In this document: positions 41,810 through 46,920 of the stretch, piece after piece | Layout: every line of letters starts with the position of its first letter | Position numbering within the stretch: position 1 is the first letter of the stretch | NCBI GenBank assembly: GCA_902543145.1 | Contig: CACBXG010000003.1 | Span: 155,088-202,007 of the forward strand | Origin: an uncultured SAR116 cluster alpha proteobacterium | Lineage (GTDB): Bacteria; Pseudomonadota; Alphaproteobacteria; Puniceispirillales; Marisalimonadaceae | Direction: 5' to 3' | Length of the DNA: 46,920 nt | Made by a program: the position numbers and the translations under genes | Notes under the pieces: generated by a model | Database searches by the model: none | Seen by the model: only the letters and a program-made list of their open reading frames with translations | What the model was told of the DNA's origin: nothing

Positions 41810-42795
41810 AAATCTTCCTCATCTTCTCTTCCAGATAAGGATAGTGCTAATCCATTGATCTGATTCAATTTGCACCAATGAACTATTGCTTCTTCTCTGC
41901 CGTGAGTGACATAAACATTTTCAGCGCCTGTTAATTTTATATATTGAGTTAACTCATTCCAATCTGCATGATCAGAAATTATAAGAGGAAGTTCAACTAG
42001 GCTTTGTTTAGCTCTTTGTTTGATTGACATCCATCCAGATGCTTGACAAATAATTGGATCTTCAAATTTTCTAGACCATACATTTTTTATTGAAGATGGT
42101 GGAGCAAGAATAATTTCTCCTTGATACACCTTTTTATCTTTGAGGTTTGTCTTTAAAAATTTTCCTAAAAAAATTTTTTCTTCTACATAATAATTACATA
42201 ATTTTTCTAATGCTCCATGTATAAAAATTTCTTTATCATATCTTTGTTGTCTTAATAAGCCTATTATTCTTTGTGCCTTTCCAAGAGCATAAACTCCAAC
42301 TAGATGTGGTCTTTTTGGAAACAATTCAAGTGATCTTAAGAGTTTTTTTATTTCATTATGTTCATTTGGATGTTGAAAAACAGGCAGTCCAAAAGTAGCT
42401 TCAGTAACTAAAGTGTGACATTTTACAGGTTCAAAATTTTCACAAGTTTTATCCTTTTTAGTTTTGTAATCACCTGTAAAATTTATTCTTTCGCCCTTAT
42501 ACTCTGCTAATACTTGAACACTTCCTAATATATGTCCAGCTGGATAAAAGGTGATTTTAATATCATCAATTTTTAAAGTTTTATTTAATGTTAACTCTTG
42601 AAAATTTTGTGCACAATTTTCACCATACCTTATTTTCATAATATTTATTGTCTCTTTTGTTGCTAAGACATTTTTATGACCTGGTTTGGCATGATCAGCA
42701 TGTCCATGGGTTATAATTGCATTTTCCACTGGCTTAGAAGGATCAATATATGTATTGATTGGAGATATATATAAATTTTCATTAATCCATTTCAT
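41806..42795 (-). CDS. Ligase-associated DNA exonuclease (MBL/beta-CASP-like)
   Basis: 329-residue metallo-beta-lactamase-fold nuclease. Metal ligands H30, H32, D34, H35 ('HGHADH'), 'GHILGSVQV' and 'TGDYK', and C-terminal 'ISDHADWNEL' and 'YVTHGREEAIVHW'. Known as the exonuclease partner in this four-gene set, and related to SNM1/Artemis-type nucleases. It forms an operon with the ligase and reads divergently from the helicase; only 17 bases separate the two start codons. Confidence 0.87.
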   Translation of the reverse strand: MKWINENLYISPINTYIDPSKPVENAIITHGHADHAKPGHKNVLATKETINIMKIRYGENCAQNFQELTLNKTLKIDDIKITFYPAGHILGSVQVLAEYKGERINFTGDYKTKKDKTCENFEPVKCHTLVTEATFGLPVFQHPNEHNEIKKLLRSLELFPKRPHLVGVYALGKAQRIIGLLRQQRYDKEIFIHGALEKLCNYYVEEKIFLGKFLKTNLKDKKVYQGEIILAPPSSIKNVWSRKFEDPIICQASGWMSIKQRAKQSLVELPLIISDHADWNELTQYIKLTGAENVYVTHGREEAIVHWCKLNQINGLALSLSGREDEEDL

Positions 42796-42812
42796 TATAG
42801 TAATATATAATA

Positions 42813-45236
42813 ATGTCAGATATTTTAAAGATTGAACCTATCGATAATTGGTTGAAAAAAAATAATTGGTCCTTTTACAATCATCAAGTTGAAACCGTAA
42901 AATTATCTGAAAATGGTTTTGATGTTTTACTTGTTGCACCTACTGGAGGTGGTAAAACTCTAGCTGGTTTTTTACCATCACTAAAAGACTTAATTAATAA
43001 TAAATCAGAAAAAAATAAGCTGCACACACTATATATATCTCCCCTCAAAGCACTTACAATCGATGTTCATAGAAATTTAACTAGTCCTATCGAAGATCAG
43101 GGTTTGGATATAAGCGTTGAAACAAGAACAGGTGATACTTCAGCTTACAAAAAAAATAGGCAAAAGATTTTACCTCCTCATATGCTTATGACTACCCCTG
43201 AATCATTAGCTTTGTTATTGTCAAATAAAGAATCAAAAGATTATTTTAAGGATCTAAAATATCTAATTATTGATGAAATACATGTTTTAGTTAATTCAAA
43301 ACGAGGTGATTTACTATCACTAAATTTATCTAGAATTCAATCAATTAGTCCAGATTGCAAAAGAATAGGTTTGTCTGCAACTGTTAAAAATAAAGAAACT
43401 GTATTAAAATTTTTAACTTCAAAAAATAAGGCTAAAATTTTAAACGTTAAAGAAACATCTTTTCCCAAAATAGAAATTTTAGAAACAAAGACTAGGGTTC
43501 CATGGTCTGGTCATATGGCAAGTTATGCAATTGAGGATATATATCAAAAAATACAAAAATCGTCATTAACGATTGTTTTTGTTAACACAAGAGCGCAAGC
43601 AGAATTAGTTTTTAATAAACTATGGCAAGAGAATGATAATAATTTAAGAATTGCTATACATCATGGAAGTTTAGAAAAAGAGATTAGAAGAAAAGTAGAA
43701 AACTTAATGTCTCTAGGAAAAATCGACTGTGTAGTAGCAACAAGTTCTCTAGATCTTGGAATTGATTGGGGAGATGTTGATTTAGTTATTCAAATTGGTT
43801 CACCAAAAGGGATTTCAAGATTTTTACAACGTATAGGAAGGAGCAATCATAAATTTGATGAACCTTCAAACGCAATTTTAGTGCCATCAAATAGATTTGA
43901 ATATTTAGAATGTTTATCTGCAATACATTCAATTCAAAATAAGTTATTAGATGAAACAAGAGAAAAAAAAGGAAGTTTAGATGTACTTGCCCAGCATGTT
44001 TTAGGTGTTGCATGTAGTGAACCATTTCAAGTTGATGATTTGTATAATCAAGTCATAAATGCATGGCCATATAGAAATTTAACAAAAACAAAGTTTCTTG
44101 AAGTTGTCGAGTTTGTTAAAAATGGTGGGTATTCTCTAAAACATTATGAACAATATTCTAAGATAGGACTTAATAAAGATAAACTCTACGCAATTAACAA
44201 TAAAAGTGTACGAAATAGATATAAATTAAATGTAGGTACTATTGTAGAATCTTATATGCTTAAAGTTAAATTAGGAAATAAAACTCTTGGTCAAGTAGAA
44301 GAATGGTTTATACAAGGATTGAATGAAGGAGATACTTTTTTATTTGGTGGTAGAGTTTTAGAATATCAAAGTATTTCAAATAATAATATAATTGTAAAAT
44401 CTACAAGTCATACACATCCAAAAATTCCTTCTTACGCTGGAGGAAGACTACCTCTAAGTACAGAACTTTCAATTGAAGTAAGAAAATTATTGAGTAAAAA
44501 ACAATTTTGGAAAAATTTCCCAAATCAAATTAATGAATGGTTAAAACTACAATCTAAATTTTCGAATTTACCATCTTTAAATGGGCTTTTAGTAGAAACT
44601 TTTCCTCGTTTAATGAGTGGTAAAAAAAGATTTTTTTTGATTTGTTATACTTTCGAGGGAAGGAACGCTAATCAAACACTTGGTTTTTTAATGTCAAAAA
44701 AAATGTTACGTATCGGTTATAAACCTATAAGTTTTGTTGCCACAGATTATGCTTTAGCAATATGGTCAATGAATGAGGTAAAAGATGTAAACAGTGTTCT
44801 AAATGAAGATCTTATGTTAGATGATTTATATGAATGGTTAGAAGAAACACCATTATTGAAGAAAAATTTTAGAGATGCGGCTATTATTTCAGGATTGATA
44901 GAGCGATCAATACCTGGGCAGAAAAAAACTGGTAAACAGGTTTTATTTAACTCTGATTTAATTTTCAATGTTCTTAAAAAACATGAGCCAAAACATCTTT
45001 TATTAGAAGTTGCAAGAGAAGATTCTTATCGAGGGCTAATAGATTTAGATAGATTAAGTGAATTTTTGAAAAGAATTGAAAAAAATATTACTCATAAAAA
45101 ACTTGATAGAATTTCACCATTAGCAGTTCCACTAATTTTAGAAATAAACAGACAAACTATTGATAAATCTGAAATGGAAGAATACTTCCTTGAAGAACTT
45201 GAAAATGAAATGTTAAGTGAAGTTGGTTTGAATTGA
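42813..45236 (+). CDS. Ligase-associated DExH-box helicase (Lhr-like)
   Basis: 807-residue superfamily 2 DNA helicase. Walker A APTGGGKT (42-49), DEIH box at 154-157, motif III 'LSAT', motif IV/V region 'IHHGSLEKEIRRKVE' and 'TSSLDLGIDWGDVD', motif VI 'QRIGRSNH'; then a winged-helix and Lhr-type C-terminal region. The length suits the 'ligase-associated' Lhr subgroup, shorter than full Lhr. Overlaps the phosphoesterase gene by four bases (TTGA). Expected role: unwinding nicked or gapped DNA for the ligase and nuclease. Confidence 0.9.
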   Translation: MSDILKIEPIDNWLKKNNWSFYNHQVETVKLSENGFDVLLVAPTGGGKTLAGFLPSLKDLINNKSEKNKLHTLYISPLKALTIDVHRNLTSPIEDQGLDISVETRTGDTSAYKKNRQKILPPHMLMTTPESLALLLSNKESKDYFKDLKYLIIDEIHVLVNSKRGDLLSLNLSRIQSISPDCKRIGLSATVKNKETVLKFLTSKNKAKILNVKETSFPKIEILETKTRVPWSGHMASYAIEDIYQKIQKSSLTIVFVNTRAQAELVFNKLWQENDNNLRIAIHHGSLEKEIRRKVENLMSLGKIDCVVATSSLDLGIDWGDVDLVIQIGSPKGISRFLQRIGRSNHKFDEPSNAILVPSNRFEYLECLSAIHSIQNKLLDETREKKGSLDVLAQHVLGVACSEPFQVDDLYNQVINAWPYRNLTKTKFLEVVEFVKNGGYSLKHYEQYSKIGLNKDKLYAINNKSVRNRYKLNVGTIVESYMLKVKLGNKTLGQVEEWFIQGLNEGDTFLFGGRVLEYQSISNNNIIVKSTSHTHPKIPSYAGGRLPLSTELSIEVRKLLSKKQFWKNFPNQINEWLKLQSKFSNLPSLNGLLVETFPRLMSGKKRFFLICYTFEGRNANQTLGFLMSKKMLRIGYKPISFVATDYALAIWSMNEVKDVNSVLNEDLMLDDLYEWLEETPLLKKNFRDAAIISGLIERSIPGQKKTGKQVLFNSDLIFNVLKKHEPKHLLLEVAREDSYRGLIDLDRLSEFLKRIEKNITHKKLDRISPLAVPLILEINRQTIDKSEMEEYFLEELENEMLSEVGLN

Positions 45237-45898
45237 AGGTAATAAATTTCAATAATCATAAATTTCAAATTAGTAAAGAGGGCATCTTATTTTGGTTTGA
45301 TAAACAAATTGCAATAATTGCAGATTTACACCTTGAAAAAGGAAGTAGTTTTGGTCCTTCTGGTCAATTTTTACCACCTTATGATAGCGAAGAAACTCTA
45401 AAAAAAATTTTAAATACAATTAAAGACCATAAGATAAAAAAAATTATCCTTCTAGGTGACACTTTTCATGATAAGAATGCAATTAGTAGAATGTCCAAAA
45501 AAGTAACTATTCTTTTTAGGTCACTTATAGAAAAATACGAAGTTATTTTTATTCTTGGCAATCATGAAAGTAAGTTTGAAATTGGCCAAATAAATTTTTT
45601 AAATGAATACGTTATTAATGACATACACTTCATTCATGAAGCTTTACAAACAAGTGTATTTCAAATATCTGGACATTTTCATCCAGTAGCTACTGTAAAA
45701 TCAAATATTAAAAAAATTACAGCGAAATGTTTGTTACATACAAATAATCACATCATCTTGCCCTCATTTGGTCAATACACAGGTGGTTTAAATATAACTA
45801 ATCCGGTCTTGAAACCATTTTTAAATAATGAATCTAAAATTTATATGCTTACAAAAAAATCTATTTACAAATTTACAAATAAAGAAATTGAAATTTAG
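45233..45898 (+). CDS. pdeM: Ligase-associated metallophosphoesterase
   Basis: 221 residues of the calcineurin-like phosphoesterase fold. Metal-binding motifs D31-x-H33 ('ADLHLEKG'), 'LLGDTFHD', 'LGNHE', and 'ISGHFHP'. 'GPSGQFLPPYDSEETL' after the first motif is diagnostic of the ligase-associated PdeM group. The start is TTG at 45233, overlapping the helicase stop. It completes the repair set; its substrate (end processing of DNA or nucleotide) is not settled. Confidence 0.87.
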   Translation: MKVINFNNHKFQISKEGILFWFDKQIAIIADLHLEKGSSFGPSGQFLPPYDSEETLKKILNTIKDHKIKKIILLGDTFHDKNAISRMSKKVTILFRSLIEKYEVIFILGNHESKFEIGQINFLNEYVINDIHFIHEALQTSVFQISGHFHPVATVKSNIKKITAKCLLHTNNHIILPSFGQYTGGLNITNPVLKPFLNNESKIYMLTKKSIYKFTNKEIEI

Positions 45899-45958
45899 TA
45901 TTATGATTTTGGTATCTTTTTTGCATCTTGATATTTAATTATTTTATGGAGATTTAAA

Positions 45959-46189
45959 ATGTATGGAATCAAGATCTGGTCATCTGAAAAAGATAATGAT
46001 TGGTATTTATTAAGAGATATGAATGACGGCATAGTTCATGTTTGGGACAAAAAAGAAGAAGTTGAAAGAGTGCAAAACAATTTAAGTTGTAAGAGGTCAG
46101 CTATTACTAAAATTATGTCAAGCGTGATAATTGACAGAGCTTTAAATAAACGTAAAGAGAAAGAAAATTTAAAATATTTTTTAAAATAA
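45959..46189 (+). CDS. Small hydrophilic protein of unknown function
   Basis: 76 residues with a good GGAG Shine-Dalgarno 7 bases before the ATG. The N-terminal half looks like a compact beta structure rich in Trp and acidic residues ('IKIWSSEKDNDWYLL', 'GIVHVWDKKEEVE'), the C-terminal half a basic helix ('IDRALNKRKEKENLKYF'). I do not recognise it. It lies alone between pdeM (60 bases) and the YeiH gene (48 bases). Confidence 0.6.
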   Translation: MYGIKIWSSEKDNDWYLLRDMNDGIVHVWDKKEEVERVQNNLSCKRSAITKIMSSVIIDRALNKRKEKENLKYFLK

Positions 46190-46237
46190 AAATTTAATTT
46201 TTCTGTTTTAGAGTGTTTTTGTGTTAAGTATTCTTGT

Positions 46238-46920
46238 ATGAATATTATTAGGCAAAACATAATAGGTGCTACTACAATTTTAAGCCTTGTTGTTTTTTCT
46301 ATTTTATTAAGTCATTTTTTATCATCCAAAAATATAATAATTTCATCTGCATTCCTATGTATTTTTCTGGGCTTAATAGTAGGAAATTTTTTTTCTTTAA
46401 AAAAGATTGAACCATTTGCAAATTTTTGTTTAAAAAAACTTCTAAGAATTGGAATAGCTCTGCTTGGTTTAAGTTTGAGCTTAAATGAACTTTTTAATTA
46501 TGGCTTAGCAGCGTTTTTTTTAATTATCATTAACATTATCATAGCATTTCTGATTATAAAATATCTGTGCAATTTGTTAAAAATACCTAATGTCTTGGGT
46601 TATTTGATTACTATGGGAACTTGCATCTGTGGTGTGACTGCAGTTATCGCCACCTCTTCAATTATGAAGACTGATAAAGACCAAACTAGCTATGCAGTAG
46701 GTGTTGTTACATTATTTGGAATTATTGCTGTTTTTTTCTATCCATACATAGCAAACTATTATTTTAAATTTTCACCAGATCTTGCAGGTATTTTCCTTGG
46801 CACAGCAATTCATGACACAGCACAAGTAAGTGCTGCAAGTGTAATATATTCAGATATATATAATAGCGAAGAAGCTCTCAATTCTGCTATTACCACAAAA
46901 CTTTTAAGGAATTCATTTTT
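46238..46920 (+). CDS. yeiH: YeiH/UPF0324 family membrane transporter (3' truncated)
   Basis: 227 complete codons are visible before the window ends; the frame stays open, and the family is about 330-350 residues long. Predicted membrane helices every 25-30 residues. Family landmarks: 'LLRIGIALLGLSLSLNE', 'TMGTCICGVTAVIATSSI' and 'FLGTAIHDTAQVSAAS'. UPF0324 members are putative anion exporters, and some are encoded with taurine/sulfonate degradation genes and proposed to export sulfate or sulfite; that link is only suggestive here. The start ATG at 46238 gives 'MNIIRQNIIGATT'. Confidence 0.85.
   Translation, partial: MNIIRQNIIGATTILSLVVFSILLSHFLSSKNIIISSAFLCIFLGLIVGNFFSLKKIEPFANFCLKKLLRIGIALLGLSLSLNELFNYGLAAFFLIIINIIIAFLIIKYLCNLLKIPNVLGYLITMGTCICGVTAVIATSSIMKTDKDQTSYAVGVVTLFGIIAVFFYPYIANYYFKFSPDLAGIFLGTAIHDTAQVSAASVIYSDIYNSEEALNSAITTKLLRNSF

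Overview
The window is a very A+T-rich stretch (roughly 30% G+C by eye) of a bacterial chromosome with almost no spare DNA. Tight operons with 1-8 base overlaps, frequent TTG starts (about six), an ETF-ubiquinone oxidoreductase, an NAD-linked molybdenum formate dehydrogenase, and the four-gene 'ligase-associated' DNA repair cluster together suggest a streamlined, low-GC alphaproteobacterium, probably marine. I cannot name the genus from sequence alone. No stretch longer than 300 bases lacks a gene; the longest plain gaps are about 170 bases (2469-2639 and 36386-36556).

Layout. 1-1175: 3' part of an aldehyde dehydrogenase, with a terminator. 1309-2468: a GAF-domain protein coupled to a small unknown. 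2640-9712: one co-directional cluster encoding KDGal kinase, KDPGal aldolase, a fused formate dehydrogenase gamma-beta subunit, formate dehydrogenase alpha, and a two-subunit TPP-dependent decarboxylase of the sulfopyruvate/phosphonopyruvate type. 9786-13002: MarR regulator plus an EmrAB-type drug efflux pair, preceded by a perfect inverted repeat. 13024-17809: homocysteine methyltransferase family, MoxR AAA+ ATPase with VWA/CoxE partner, hot-dog thioesterase, and an unrecognised permease. 17792-21147 (mostly minus): EamA exporter, ETF-QO, an SufU-like scaffold and two tiny membrane proteins. 21199-28515 (minus): a ten-gene Mrp/Mnh-type cation/proton antiporter operon with three NuoLMN-like subunits. 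28592-30382 (minus): ThiY and a permease, with a TPP riboswitch placed between them. 30436-32162: histone-deacetylase-like amidohydrolase, DUF192 protein, tRNA-Pro(UGG). 32187-33053: TauD-type dioxygenase. 33088-36385 (minus): a compositionally distinct four-gene operon: a duplicated DUF1538 membrane protein, two different P-II-like proteins and a coiled-coil protein. 36557-40161: crotonase-family enzyme, predicted glycosyltransferase, MBL hydrolase. 40244-45898: DNA ligase, exonuclease, helicase and phosphoesterase. 45959-46920: small unknown and the 5' part of a YeiH family transporter.

The best candidate for an undescribed system is the DUF1538/P-II/coiled-coil operon. Its G+C is clearly higher (43-48% in sample lines I counted, against 28-35% in flanking lines), and its membrane protein carries the same 12-residue motif twice. 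Second is the 1-9712 metabolic neighbourhood, which joins sugar-acid cleavage, formate oxidation and a sulfopyruvate-type decarboxylase. Third is the riboswitch that controls thiY but not the upstream permease. All functional assignments come from motif recognition; no database search was possible.
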